Shown piece after piece: positions 1 to 8,209 of a stretch of DNA of 64,000 nt. Position 1 is the first letter of the stretch; each line of letters starts with the position of its first letter. The stretch spans positions 1 through 64,000 of the forward strand of contig NZ_JARUIU010000003.1 of NCBI RefSeq assembly GCF_029667115.1, in the 5' to 3' direction. The position numbers and the translations under genes are program-made. The DNA comes from Jeotgalibacillus sp. ET6. GTDB taxonomy: Bacteria > Bacillota > Bacilli > Bacillales > Jeotgalibacillaceae. The notes under the pieces are model-generated. The model made no database searches. It saw only the letters and a list, made by a program, of their open reading frames with translations, and was not told the DNA's origin.

Positions 1-101
1 CTTGGGATATGATATTTTCTTGCCAACAAATCGTAGCTGAGATCCCCATTCAGATACTCGCTAATAAGCTTTAGTTTAAATTCCTCACTATATTTAGCCA
101 T
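1..101 (-). mobile_element. IS3-family transposase OrfA, N-terminal fragment cut by window edge
   Basis: The minus strand from the ATG at 101 reads MAKYSEEFKLKLISEYLNG and continues with a Leu-Ala-Arg-Lys-Tyr-His motif. This is the N-terminal helix-turn-helix of IS3/IS150-group OrfA proteins, which bind the element's terminal repeats. A purine-rich AGGGGG lies just upstream as a ribosome binding site. The gene runs off the left edge, so the catalytic OrfB (DDE) part is not visible and activity cannot be judged. The IS end must lie between this start and the chromosomal repeat that begins near 161. Confidence 0.8.
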
Positions 102-107
102 AAAAAA

Positions 108-148
108 GACCCCCTAAAGTTAGTTTTCTACTCTAACTTTCGGGGGTC
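108..148. repeat. Terminal hairpin of the IS3-type element
   Basis: GACCCCCTAAAGTTAG (108-123) pairs with CTAACTTTCGGGGGTC (133-148) over 16 bp with one mismatch and a short loop. It sits between the OrfA start and the chromosomal repeat, so it probably forms part of the IS terminal region. It could also shield the transposase from outside transcription. The exact IS boundary (somewhere around 149-160) and target duplication cannot be fixed without the other end. Confidence 0.6.
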
Positions 149-160
149 GGTTCCCAAGGA

Positions 161-373
161 AGTGTCTCAAGCTCTTTGACCGGTTCGCTGCGCTTCAGGC
201 GGACGCTTTCCGCAGGGACGGGGGCTTGAGCCTCTCCAGGCCCTTGCCCTGGGTAGTCTCAAGCAACCGTCAAATCCTGCAGGAGTCGCCACCTTCCGCT
301 CCGCTCTCCTCTTACTATTGATAAATACTTTTTCATTCTTAAAATACTTTTGAGTTTTGTCCCAGCCTCTTTT
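161..373 (+). repeat. Dispersed MITE-like repeat, copy 1 (5' end replaced by IS)
   Basis: Shares TGTCTCAAGCTCTTTGACC, CTTCAGGCGGACGCTTTCCG and a 3' end TTTTGTCCCAGCCTCTTTT with copies at 9911, 15042, 38187 and 51625. The outer AAAGAGCTTGGGACAAA end seen in the other copies is missing here; the IS sequence takes its place. Minus-strand reading frames across it are not credible genes: the same sequence is intergenic elsewhere. The stretch 374-475 between it and the exchanger gene shows nothing else. Confidence 0.75.
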
Positions 374-475
374 ACAATGTTGTCTCGTCAATTTCTTTAC
401 GCAGCATGTACTGGACACCAGAGAGCATGTCAGCAAAACAGCAGCCTGCTTTTAGCAAATTAGCTTAATTTCGTT

Positions 476-1477
476 TTATCCAACAAAAATCAAGTAACTT
501 GAAACAAAATAACCTAAAACAATGAGTAAAGAAGGCCAGATATAGGCAATAGTAGATGCAGCTGTTTTTTGTTTAATAGACAAAATGATGACTACCGACA
601 AGATTGAAACCGCTATACTGGTTACAATGTGAGAATCAGATACATCAGCGAGAATAGACCCGCCGCGATAGAAAATATCAGAGCCTGCGATGATCAGCAT
701 ATTAAAAATATTGCTTCCCAGAATAGAACCAAGGGCAAGATTTACATTTCGAAGCTGCAAGGCGACAAATACTGCAACGGCTTCAGGCAAGGATGTTGTT
801 GCAGCAATTAGAAAGCTTCCAACAAAACTTGAGCCAAGTCCAGTTACGACCGCTATTTCATCCCCCATTATTGAAAGCACGCTCCCGGCTCCCATAATAA
901 TTATAGCCGCAAGTGTGAAACGGACACCTGCCTGTTTCACTGTAAGAGATGAAGCAGCAGCTGTTTCACTGCCTGCATCCTCTTTTGGCACCTCCGTTTC
1001 CGGATTAATACCAGATTTAGGAAGACGTCCTATTACAAACATACCCACTCCATAAAGAAGAGCAATAATAAACGCATCTATTCCGATGCCTAAAATCGTG
1101 TAATCTACTTTTAAAAGAAGAGCAAGCAGCGTTAATAAAGTTAAGAGAAGTCCAAGTCCTGCAGTATAAATATGATCATTGCTCGCCCATAAAAATAACT
1201 TTTTTCGTCTGTAATACAAATCAAAAGCAGCGATAATAAATAGATTAAATAGATTTGAGCCGAGCATGTTTCCAATGGCAATATCCGAATTGCCGATGAA
1301 AACTGCTGAAAGACTGGTGGTCACTTCCGGAAGCGAGGTGGCGCCTGCCAAAAGTAACGTTCCAACGAGCAGACCCCCCATCGCAGACTTTGCAGAAATA
1401 ACATCTGCATAACGCGATAGCTTAATAGCTGCGAAAACTGTGACAGCAGCTGCTAAAATAAACCATACAAATACCAT
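476..1477 (-). CDS. Ca2+/cation antiporter (CaCA family, YrbG-like)
   Basis: A 333-residue integral membrane protein with the two inverted alpha-repeats of the Na+/Ca2+ exchanger superfamily. The first has GATSLPE followed by GSNLFN, the second TTSLPEA followed by GSNIFN. The acidic Glu in each SLPE and the Asn in each GSN(L/I)FN are the family's ion-binding residues. About ten hydrophobic segments flank a hydrophilic loop near residues 160-180. The ATG follows AGGAGG at good spacing. A yybP-ykoY-type Mn2+ riboswitch lies about 90 nt upstream on the same strand, so the natural role is plausibly Mn2+ (or Ca2+ and Mn2+) export. The family call is secure; the ion is inferred. Confidence 0.85.
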   Translation of the reverse strand: MVFVWFILAAAVTVFAAIKLSRYADVISAKSAMGGLLVGTLLLAGATSLPEVTTSLSAVFIGNSDIAIGNMLGSNLFNLFIIAAFDLYYRRKKLFLWASNDHIYTAGLGLLLTLLTLLALLLKVDYTILGIGIDAFIIALLYGVGMFVIGRLPKSGINPETEVPKEDAGSETAAASSLTVKQAGVRFTLAAIIIMGAGSVLSIMGDEIAVVTGLGSSFVGSFLIAATTSLPEAVAVFVALQLRNVNLALGSILGSNIFNMLIIAGSDIFYRGGSILADVSDSHIVTSIAVSILSVVIILSIKQKTAASTIAYIWPSLLIVLGYFVSSYLIFVG

Positions 1478-1566
1478 TTTTCTTTCCTCCTGTTCTAATC
1501 AAAGAAATTCTGTTTGCTCAGATCCTGTGCCAGTTAAATTACTTTACGCAGTTGTCAGAGCCAAAC

Positions 1567-1621
1567 AAAAAAGACCCTTTTATGAGTTCTTACATGTAAA
1601 GTAAGGACTCATAAAAAGGTC
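1567..1621 (-). terminator. Regulated intrinsic terminator of the Mn2+ riboswitch
   Basis: Minus-strand arms at 1601-1621 and 1573-1593 form a roughly 20 bp stem with a short loop, followed by six U residues (complement of 1567-1572). Its 5' arm overlaps the aptamer's closing helix, so it acts as the expression platform. Confidence 0.85.
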
Positions 1622-1722
1622 TTGCGGACTTTAGCAGTTACTAAAGCTTAATGAACCGAGTGGGTGACCACTGTAATGACGACTCATTAACCGGTGACGG
1701 TCGCTACTCCCCTTTTTAGGGA
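1567..1722 (-). promoter_or_regulatory. yybP-ykoY family Mn2+ riboswitch with expression platform
   Basis: On the minus strand the leader contains GGGGAGTAGC and GTCATTAC, the conserved loop signatures of the yybP-ykoY aptamer, separated by paired regions. The aptamer's closing helix would pair AAAAAGG (complement of 1711-1718) with CCTTTTTA (complement of 1612-1619). CCTTTTTA is also part of the 5' arm of a long terminator at 1567-1621, so the two structures are mutually exclusive. This fits the known ON-switch logic: Mn2+ stabilises the aptamer, blocks the terminator and lets the exchanger be transcribed. A TATAGT -10-like hexamer lies at 1740-1745 on the minus strand. Confidence 0.85.
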
Positions 1723-1796
1723 TATCTATTTATATTTAAACTATACCACACATCAGTTTCTTTTAAACAGTTAAAACATGGCAGTGTTATAACATG

Positions 1797-2504
1797 CTAA
1801 CAGCGTGCTGTTTTTTTCTTCACACCGATTTTTCCACGCGATTCTATATTTTCAATATACGTCGGAGCAAATGGTACTTTACACGCTGTATTTCCTACAT
1901 CCACTTGAACTTTGCCAATGGTACCGGCGATCTCTTTCGCTTCTTCTGTGAGAGATGGGAGATAAGCCCCTGCTGCTATGACAAATCCATTCATGGTATA
2001 ACGGACCCGGTTTGGCGCGGAATGGATCGTCTTCCTGACTTTTTGAAGAAGTCTTCTCACTTCATCTGCATCAATTTTTTCGTCAGGAGCAATAGAAAGG
2101 TAGCTGCTGTATGTGCTCCAGCCCGCCGCTGCAATCATTTCTTCATCAGAAGCCATCCACTCTTTGGCAAGCTCAACTGCATAAGGACTTTCAGCTGCCA
2201 CCCATGCAACCGTACATTCAGCAATCATATGCCAGTAGGCCCCTTTGACCCATTTTTCAAGTGTTTCTTTTGACATCGTTTTTGGATCAGCAGCAAGCCC
2301 GGCCAGATACATAGCATCCGAATTCCCCGTATCATAAAGAGCCCCCACAAGCTCCTGATCTTTCTTAACGTGTTTAACCCACTTCTTTAAGTCCCCCACC
2401 TTTACACCATAAAACGGCTCTTTTGCTCCGTGACGCATAAACGTCTTTTTTGTCTGCTCCGTGCCGAGTGCCTCAAGCTCCCCCATCACTGTGTTCAGAT
2501 TCAT
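1797..2504 (-). CDS. DNA alkylation repair protein (AlkD-like HEAT-repeat)
   Basis: A 235-residue soluble protein resembling the DNA alkylation repair family (PF08713), built of HEAT-like helix pairs. Family members such as AlkD excise positively charged 3- and 7-alkylpurines without flipping the base. The central part has the family's conserved Trp-rich pattern (AYWHMIAECTVAW, then AGWSTYSSYL). Many paralogues in Firmicutes are not biochemically tested, so glycosylase activity is inferred. The ATG is preceded by GGAGGG. It stands alone on the minus strand, between the riboswitch-controlled exchanger and the divergent sigma factor operon. Confidence 0.75.
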   Translation of the reverse strand: MNLNTVMGELEALGTEQTKKTFMRHGAKEPFYGVKVGDLKKWVKHVKKDQELVGALYDTGNSDAMYLAGLAADPKTMSKETLEKWVKGAYWHMIAECTVAWVAAESPYAVELAKEWMASDEEMIAAAGWSTYSSYLSIAPDEKIDADEVRRLLQKVRKTIHSAPNRVRYTMNGFVIAAGAYLPSLTEEAKEIAGTIGKVQVDVGNTACKVPFAPTYIENIESRGKIGVKKKTARC

Positions 2505-2679
2505 TGGATTATCCCTCCGTCACCTTTTCTTTTCATTATACCACCTCATCTTTTTTAAATTGTGGTTCCTTTATTAAATGTTTATACTGTCTGAAGAAGG
2601 CAGCGTGCAAAATCATGTAGTACTTTTTTAATTTCTTGCGTCTATTAAAATGAATTCTTTTGCATGGGAGGTGGAACGG

Positions 2680-3225
2680 GTGCAGGAGATTGATGTACAA
2701 AAGCTGGTCCAGCAGGATTCTTCAGTTTTCAGACTGTTTATCCGTTCCTACCAGCACTATATTTATCAACTCGCATATGGCGTGCTTCGTCATGAAAAAG
2801 ATGCGGAGGATGCCGTTCAGGAAATATTGTTGAAAATCTATCATGCTCTTCCCGGCTACCGGCAGGAAGGGCTTAAAACATGGGTGCGGCAGATATCTGT
2901 TCGGCATGCGATTGATCTGAAACGAAAGAGAACCCGTCGCACAGACCGGGACGATGATTTAGAAAAAGCGAGCCCGTATCTTCATGACGGAAAAGAGTCA
3001 CTGGATGCAAGGCTTATGGAACAAATGAGAAATGATTATCTGCGTAAACGCTTGAAAGAACTTCCTGAAAATTATCGGGTCGTCATTCATGCTTTTTACA
3101 TAGATGAAAAATCCTATGAAGAAATCGCACAGGAATATAATTTGGAGTTATCTGCAGTAAAAATGAGACTTTACCGAGGCAGACAGTGGATGAAAAAAAA
3201 TTGGCGGGAGGATGAATTCCGATGA
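2680..3225 (+). CDS. ECF-type RNA polymerase sigma factor
   Basis: About 181 residues with sigma region 2 (YGVLRHEKDAEDAVQEI) and region 4 helix-turn-helix (SYEEIAQEYNLELSAVKMRLY), and no region 1 or 3, as in extracytoplasmic function sigma factors. The GTG at 2680 is preferred because GGGAGGTGG (2666-2674) lies 5 nt upstream. An in-frame ATG at 2650 has no ribosome binding site. The stop overlaps the anti-sigma start by 4 nt (ATGA), so the two are translationally coupled. The inducing signal is unknown, and I could not assign it to a specific B. subtilis ECF sigma. Confidence 0.9.
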   Translation: MQEIDVQKLVQQDSSVFRLFIRSYQHYIYQLAYGVLRHEKDAEDAVQEILLKIYHALPGYRQEGLKTWVRQISVRHAIDLKRKRTRRTDRDDDLEKASPYLHDGKESLDARLMEQMRNDYLRKRLKELPENYRVVIHAFYIDEKSYEEIAQEYNLELSAVKMRLYRGRQWMKKNWREDEFR

Positions 3226-3665
3226 CACATTTTAAAAAAGAGCAATGGGAACAATTTATCCACGGAGAAATTGACTCAGTGACAGAGAGGAGAATGGAGA
3301 GCCACCTTCAAAGTTGTGAAAACTGTTTATCAGCGTATGAAGTTGAAGCTCTTTCATTCTCTCCTCCCGGGGATTTTTCAGTCGAAGACGAGGTCATGAA
3401 ACGTATTCTGTCCAATGAAACACATCCCACTGTCAGAAAATCTCCAATCCGCTTCTGGCATAAAACGGTCACTCACTTTGCAATTTCTGCAGCAGCCGCT
3501 ATTATGCTGGCAGGCTCCGGAGTTTTTACAGCTTTTATTGATGAAACACCTGATCGACAGGGAGAGGCTTTAAACGAATCACATTCCTTTACTGCCTCCC
3601 TTCTTGAACAAACGGATCGCTTTTTCAGTCAGATGGATCCATCACCTAAGGAGGAATTAGAATGA
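3222..3665 (+). CDS. Anti-sigma factor, zf-HC2/ZAS type, single-pass membrane protein
   Basis: A 147-residue protein with the zinc-binding anti-sigma motif H28-x3-C32-x2-C35 at the N-terminus. One transmembrane segment follows at about residues 85-105, then a short extracytoplasmic tail. This is the usual layout for a membrane anti-sigma that holds its ECF sigma until an envelope signal releases it. It overlaps both neighbours by 4 nt, in the order sigma, anti-sigma, membrane protein, so the three form one coupled operon. Whether release is by proteolysis or conformational change cannot be read from sequence. Confidence 0.85.
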   Translation: MTHFKKEQWEQFIHGEIDSVTERRMESHLQSCENCLSAYEVEALSFSPPGDFSVEDEVMKRILSNETHPTVRKSPIRFWHKTVTHFAISAAAAIMLAGSGVFTAFIDETPDRQGEALNESHSFTASLLEQTDRFFSQMDPSPKEELE

Positions 3666-4738
3666 CAAAGTCACCGGTCATTGCATTTGTACTTTCGATC
3701 ATGCCGGGTTGGGGGCATGTTTATATAGGAAATGTGATCAGAGGATTTTTGTATTTTTTTCTTATCACCTTACTGATTATAGGCGGGCTCGCCACTGCCC
3801 TGTTATCGAGCAATTTATTTTATCTTGCACCGGTCATTGCCGGGCTGTTGATTTATGCCATCAGCTTTTTAGATATTATTATCAGTTTAAACACATTAAG
3901 GTCACAGGGGGCAGAAGGTGAGAACCCTTCGCGCACCCGGCGGTATCTGCCTAGCTATCAGGGAGATGCTGAGCGCTTTTTCACTATTATTCTGTCCTTT
4001 TTCCCAGGGCTTGGGCACTTCCAGCTCGGCTTAATGAATCGCGGGCTGACTTTTATGGTTGCTTTCTTCGGAATGGCCTCGATGATTTTCTTTGTAACGA
4101 TTCTATTGCAATTAAATGCATTTCTGCTGTTCACCATCCTGCTTCCTGTCGTTTGGATTTATTCTTTTGTTGATGCCATGCAGATGCTTTCAAAGAAACA
4201 AAAGGGCGAAACTTTGGTAGATCAATCGGTGCTTGAGGATCTGGAAACGCGTCGAAAAGACGGGAAAAAAAGTACAGCAATTGCTACAATCCTATCGATT
4301 TTTCCCGGAGCAGGCCATCTATATCTCGGTTTGCAGCATCGCGGGATTCAGCTGATGGCAGCTTTCCTTTTCACCATCTATATATTAGATGCGCTGCGCC
4401 TTGGGTTATTTTTATTTTTGATCCCCCTTATCTGGTTCTACAGCTTTTTCGATGGCATGCAAAAAGCATCCCGATATGGAAAAGATGAACTATATGATGA
4501 GCCGGTTTTTGGCTTTTTTGATCAATACAAGCGCTGGCTCGGTATTGGACTGATTTTTATCGGCATTTACTACCTTTTATTTAACGGACTCGTGCCGGCC
4601 CTTGCTCCTGCGTTTAGAGAATGGATTGAAATTGACCTTTGGTACTGGTTTGACCGTTATTTCCAAACCATCCTGCTGAGTGTCGTTCTTGTCATTATCG
4701 GGATTAAGCTGTTAAAGAAGAAAGAAGTTGTCCATTGA
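3662..4738 (+). CDS. Polytopic membrane protein with three TM2-like repeats, ECF operon partner
   Basis: A 358-residue protein I cannot name. It contains three copies of a module starting LSI(M/F)PGxGHxxxG...RG, with the PG dipeptide at residues 15, 115 and 215, an exact 100-residue period. In the second and third modules the hydrophobic stretch ends in W-x-YSF-x-D-(A/G)MQ (about 165-174 and 258-267). The motif resembles the TM2 domain family. A C-terminal pair of membrane helices (about 285-355) resembles the LiaI/LiaF-like TM region. Charged linkers of about 30 residues separate the modules. It overlaps the anti-sigma stop by 4 nt, so it may be the sensor, a third regulatory component, or the main target of this sigma factor. 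Confidence 0.75.
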   Translation: MTKSPVIAFVLSIMPGWGHVYIGNVIRGFLYFFLITLLIIGGLATALLSSNLFYLAPVIAGLLIYAISFLDIIISLNTLRSQGAEGENPSRTRRYLPSYQGDAERFFTIILSFFPGLGHFQLGLMNRGLTFMVAFFGMASMIFFVTILLQLNAFLLFTILLPVVWIYSFVDAMQMLSKKQKGETLVDQSVLEDLETRRKDGKKSTAIATILSIFPGAGHLYLGLQHRGIQLMAAFLFTIYILDALRLGLFLFLIPLIWFYSFFDGMQKASRYGKDELYDEPVFGFFDQYKRWLGIGLIFIGIYYLLFNGLVPALAPAFREWIEIDLWYWFDRYFQTILLSVVLVIIGIKLLKKKEVVH

Positions 4739-4765
4739 TTCATTAAATAAAGCAAAACATGCGAG

Positions 4766-4797
4766 CCTGAGACAGAAAATATGTCTCAGGTTTTTTT
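4766..4797 (+). terminator. Intrinsic terminator after the ECF operon
   Basis: CCTGAGACA (4766-4774) pairs with TGTCTCAGG (4782-4790), followed by seven T. The stem is the same GAGACA/TGTCTC hairpin found at the 5' end of the dispersed repeat. Confidence 0.85.
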
Positions 4798-5080
4798 CAA
4801 TTTAATGCGTTTCAGGCAGACGCTTTCCGCTGGGACGGGACTGAGCGTCTGCCTCTGCCGCTCTCTTAACGTACAGCAATTTCTGGCTGATGAATTATGA
4901 CTAAACAGGTTCTTTTACCGGCAAGTTCTAGACTCTGAAAAAAGAGTGGTGGCTTCCTGCTTTTATTTTTTTAAAACTAATTATGACAATATACTCCTAA
5001 AAATGGTAGAATAGAGTGGCATTTGCACTTGCAGTCATTATTTACATAATCTAAGTTTAATAGAAATGGAGTTCTGAATA
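4798..5080 (+). repeat. Intergenic region with a degenerate dispersed-repeat remnant
   Basis: 4803-4870 keeps GCGTTTCAGGCAGACGCTTTCCGC and GGGACGG from the dispersed repeat core but has lost the rest. From 4870 to 5080 the sequence is AT-rich and should hold the promoter of the CapA-type gene. No further structure was seen. Confidence 0.5.
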
Positions 5081-6277
5081 TTGAAATTTAAATCAGTTAT
5101 GTTGTTTGCCTCTGCTCTTGTTTTCCTTAGTTCGTGTGCTTCAGAACCAACCTATATAAATCCTCCAGAAGAATTCGCTGAAAGCAGCGACACGATTGAA
5201 GTCGTGGAAGCAGCGGAAGAAGAGGTGATTAAGAACGATACCGCTCATTTTACAGCTGTAGGGGATCTGCTGGTTGAACGCCCTATCCTTTACGATGCTG
5301 AGCAAAAAGACGGCTCGTTTTTATTTGATCCTTTGCTCTCAAATGTAGAACATTACATCAGCCGGGGAGATTTTGCTTACGCCAATCAGGAAACACCGAT
5401 TACTGGAGCCGACTTTGGACTTGGCGACGGTGATTTTGTATTTAACAACCCCTATGAGCTGGGCCACTATTATTATGATGTTGGCTTTAATATGCTGCAG
5501 CTGGCAAACAATCACACACTTGATATGGAGTTTTCAGGGCTTGAGAGAAATATAGATTTTTGGCGTACTGAGTATCCTGATGTGTTATTAAGCGGGGCAC
5601 ATCTTACAACTGAAGAACGTCATGTCATCCCCATTATTGAGAGAAACGGAATTTCTATTGCACTGATTTCTTCAACGTATAGTTCAAACAAGTCTGTGGA
5701 GTTCCCTCATTCCGTGAATATTTTTACTGAAAATGAAGAACAGCTGCTTGATGACGTTGCACGAGCCAATGAAATGGCTGACCTCGTTGCAGTCGGCATC
5801 CACTGGGGAAGAGAATACCAGCAGCCAACCGCTGAACAAACAGGATTAGCCCACAAGCTGGCTCAAAGCGGGGCCGACCTTATTATCGGTCACCATCCGC
5901 ATGTCCTGCAGCCAATTGAATGGATCGATGGTCAAAATGATCAGCAAACACTTGTGGCCTATTCACTTGGGAACTTTATCTCAGGACCTTTTGACGACCG
6001 AGTACCGGAGCTTGACTGTGACCGTCTGACTGGAGCGCTGATGGGGTTTGATATCAAGAAGCAAAATGATGTGGCCACCATCGATTCGGTCTACACAGTT
6101 CCTACTTTCACTTCTTTCTCAGAGGAATTTAATGAGTTTAGCGTGGTTCCACTAGATGAAATGAATCAGGATGAATTCAGATGGTGTGATTTGGATCAGC
6201 ATAAACAGCATGTCCATGAAACATTGACTCGCAGTTCGGATGAAATCGAAGTTGTAATGGACATGGAACCGAAATAA
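5081..6277 (+). CDS. CapA-family metallophosphoesterase-like lipoprotein
   Basis: A 398-residue protein of the PGA_cap (CapA/PgsA) family. The N-terminus is a lipoprotein signal peptide with lipobox LSSC, so Cys19 should be lipidated after export. The family motifs are present in order: AVGDLL (about residue 62), ANQETPI, LANNHTLD, GIHWGREY and GHHPHVLQ, then YSLGNF. These metal-binding His/Asp/Asn residues give the calcineurin-like fold. Members take part in poly-gamma-glutamate capsule formation, but no capBCE-like partners are nearby, so the substrate is unknown. The start is TTG at 5081 after a GGAG. It converges on the uracil-DNA glycosylase-like gene. Confidence 0.85.
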   Translation: MKFKSVMLFASALVFLSSCASEPTYINPPEEFAESSDTIEVVEAAEEEVIKNDTAHFTAVGDLLVERPILYDAEQKDGSFLFDPLLSNVEHYISRGDFAYANQETPITGADFGLGDGDFVFNNPYELGHYYYDVGFNMLQLANNHTLDMEFSGLERNIDFWRTEYPDVLLSGAHLTTEERHVIPIIERNGISIALISSTYSSNKSVEFPHSVNIFTENEEQLLDDVARANEMADLVAVGIHWGREYQQPTAEQTGLAHKLAQSGADLIIGHHPHVLQPIEWIDGQNDQQTLVAYSLGNFISGPFDDRVPELDCDRLTGALMGFDIKKQNDVATIDSVYTVPTFTSFSEEFNEFSVVPLDEMNQDEFRWCDLDQHKQHVHETLTRSSDEIEVVMDMEPK

Positions 6278-6319
6278 AAGTCGCATACCTCCTCTTATAA
6301 ATGGAAAATTTTATGACGA

Positions 6320-6344
6320 CAGAGCACCCATGCTCTGCCTTTTC
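6320..6344. terminator. Short hairpin between convergent genes
   Basis: CAGAGCA (6320-6326) and TGCTCTG (6331-6337) form a small stem followed by CCTTTT. It would serve as a weak terminator for the CapA-type gene; its 3' part lies at the very end of the convergent gene. Confidence 0.45.
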
Positions 6345-6987
6345 AGGAATCTTGCATTTCCTTAATATACTTCGCCAGATGATCAAAATCACGGTGGATC
6401 GTCTCCAGCAAACTGCGATTGTAAAAGATCGAAGCAGGATGATAGGTTGGAAACAGAAGATAGTCTTTTTCTGTCCAACTATATGTGCCATCCTTATGGC
6501 AGCACCGAACCGGCTGTTTCAGCAATTGTCCATGAACGTCTGCTATTTTCTTATCCTTGCCTGCCAGCCTTCTTAACCCGATATTCCCCAACGTCATAAT
6601 GATGGTTGGATTCACATGCTCTATCTCCCAATCAAGGATAGGAGCATGTGCCATTATCTCTTTCTCATTAGGTGTCCGGTTGTATTTGCGCTGAATGATT
6701 TCTCCGGACCTTTCTTTTTTTTCTCTCCATTTATACGGCCTGCTTCTTACTGCACTTGTGATATAGACTTCTTCCCTCTTCAGGCCTGCACGTTCCAGAA
6801 ACTTCATTAATTCTTTTCCAGCTCTTCCGCTGAAAGGAATACCGTTATGAATTTCTGTTTCACCAGGTGCTTCTCCTACAAGCATAAGTGCCGGATTTTC
6901 GGGACCTCCTCCGTATACAAAACCCTCAGCAGAGTATGGCTCAATTCTTTTTTTCCCCCATTCAGCAAGTTCTTCCGGAATTCTCAT
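6343..6987 (-). CDS. Uracil-DNA glycosylase superfamily protein without Fe-S cysteines
   Basis: A protein of about 214 residues. It carries the family 4-type motif I GEAPGETE (about 38-45), a central TLGNIGL segment, and motif II TYHPAS near the C-terminus, which in UDGs form the uracil pocket and DNA-contact loops. The four cysteines that bind the [4Fe-4S] cluster in family 4 enzymes are absent: the N-terminal CxxC is missing and the TNAVKCRP-like stretch reads TSAVRSRP. The ATG at 6987 is preferred because AAAGGGAAGA precedes it; an upstream in-frame start at 7050 has no site. Activity on uracil is likely but not proven by sequence. Confidence 0.7.
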   Translation of the reverse strand: MRIPEELAEWGKKRIEPYSAEGFVYGGGPENPALMLVGEAPGETEIHNGIPFSGRAGKELMKFLERAGLKREEVYITSAVRSRPYKWREKKERSGEIIQRKYNRTPNEKEIMAHAPILDWEIEHVNPTIIMTLGNIGLRRLAGKDKKIADVHGQLLKQPVRCCHKDGTYSWTEKDYLLFPTYHPASIFYNRSLLETIHRDFDHLAKYIKEMQDS

Positions 6988-7134
6988 GTGAAATCTTCCC
7001 TTTCTGTGTCGATAAACATACATTTCCCAGGAAATGTGTAAGTAAAACACCTCGTTTATTAGTCCTTTGCCTGCATAAAAGAATGAGGCTGAGAGATAAC
7101 TGTAAAAGTTAAAAAAACTGATGCATTATGTATC

Positions 7135-7235
7135 GGGACGGAAGGTGGCGAACTCCATCAGGAAATGACGAAATGCGTCCACCTGAAGTGAAGAGAACCC
7201 GCCAAAAAGCCTGAGACACACTTGTCCCAGGCTTT
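7135..7235 (-). repeat. Degenerate dispersed-repeat copy, reverse orientation, with terminator
   Basis: The minus strand carries CTTCAGGTGGACGC and GCCACCTTCCGTCC from the repeat core. The repeat's 5' hairpin lies at 7206-7235 (AAAGCCTGGGACA / TGTCTCAGGCTTT), followed on the minus strand by a T run (complement of 7204-7208). That hairpin should terminate ppaC transcription. Confidence 0.6.
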
Positions 7236-7276
7236 ACAATCATTTCATTTCGGATTTTTTAATAAAATTAAACCAG

Positions 7277-8209
7277 TTATTGATTTTTAAACGTATCCGT
7301 TAACACCGGTACGATTTGCTTTTTGCGGGACACAACGCCTTTTAATAGCGCAATGTTATTATCAAGAGACAAATTAAAGGCTTTTTCAACGATGCTGGCA
7401 TGTGCTCCGCGAACGATGACGGTTGAGTCATTATTTAAGATATCTGTCACAGCCAAAACGAAAAGAGATAAATTCTTCTCTACGATTGCCAGGTCCAGCA
7501 TTTCTTCAATATCACTCTTCAAGCTGAGTACTTCTGCAGGATCAATCGCATTCACCTGAGCAATTTCGACCTTATGGTCACCCATTTCAAATACTTTTGC
7601 ATCAAGGGAAATCAGCTGTTCAACCGTCTTCCCGCTGATATCTGCTCCTGCTTTCAGCATGTCCAGGCCATACGCTTGAGCATCTACTTCAGCAATCTGA
7701 GCCAGTTCTTCCGCTGCTGCAATATCTTCCTCCGTGCAGGTAGGTGATTTAAACAGGAGAGAATCCGAGATAATGGCAGAAAGCATTAATCCTGCCATGT
7801 CCTTTGGAACTTCAACTTGATTTTCCTTAAATAATTTCAGCAAAATCGTAGCCGTACACCCAACAGGTTCTGCTCTGAAATAGAGGGGCTCACTTGTTTC
7901 AAAGTTTGAAATACGGTGATGATCGATAACCTCCGCAATCCGCACGTCTTCAATATCATCTGCACTTTGCTGACGCTCGTTGTGATCTACTAGAATGACT
8001 CTGTCTGCTTCAGAAGCCACTTTTTCCACTAAGCGGGGTACATCTGTTTCAAAATAATTCAATACAAATTGAGTTTCTTCGTTTATCTCTCCCAATCTTA
8101 CAGGCTCTGCATTGCTGCCAATCTGGTTTTTCAGATAAGCATAGACAACAGCAGAAGTAATTGTGTCTGTGTCTGGGTTTTTATGACCAAATATCAATGT
8201 TTTTTCCAT
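7277..8209 (-). CDS. ppaC: Manganese-dependent inorganic pyrophosphatase (family II)
   Basis: A 310-residue DHH-superfamily pyrophosphatase that hydrolyses PPi to two phosphates in the cytoplasm, pulling biosynthetic reactions forward. The Mn2+ ligands of the B. subtilis enzyme are all present at the same numbers: H9, D13, D15, D75, H97 and D149. The DHH motif is IDHHR, and the C-terminal DHHA2 domain carries the substrate-binding SRKK. Length matches the family (about 309), with no CBS insertion. The ATG has AAGGAG upstream. It is monocistronic, ending in a repeat-derived terminator. Confidence 0.97.
   Translation of the reverse strand: MEKTLIFGHKNPDTDTITSAVVYAYLKNQIGSNAEPVRLGEINEETQFVLNYFETDVPRLVEKVASEADRVILVDHNERQQSADDIEDVRIAEVIDHHRISNFETSEPLYFRAEPVGCTATILLKLFKENQVEVPKDMAGLMLSAIISDSLLFKSPTCTEEDIAAAEELAQIAEVDAQAYGLDMLKAGADISGKTVEQLISLDAKVFEMGDHKVEIAQVNAIDPAEVLSLKSDIEEMLDLAIVEKNLSLFVLAVTDILNNDSTVIVRGAHASIVEKAFNLSLDNNIALLKGVVSRKKQIVPVLTDTFKNQ

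Noticed and set aside
167-436. 89-residue minus-strand reading frame
   Set aside because: It lies across a dispersed repeat copy that is intergenic elsewhere; composition and start do not support a gene.
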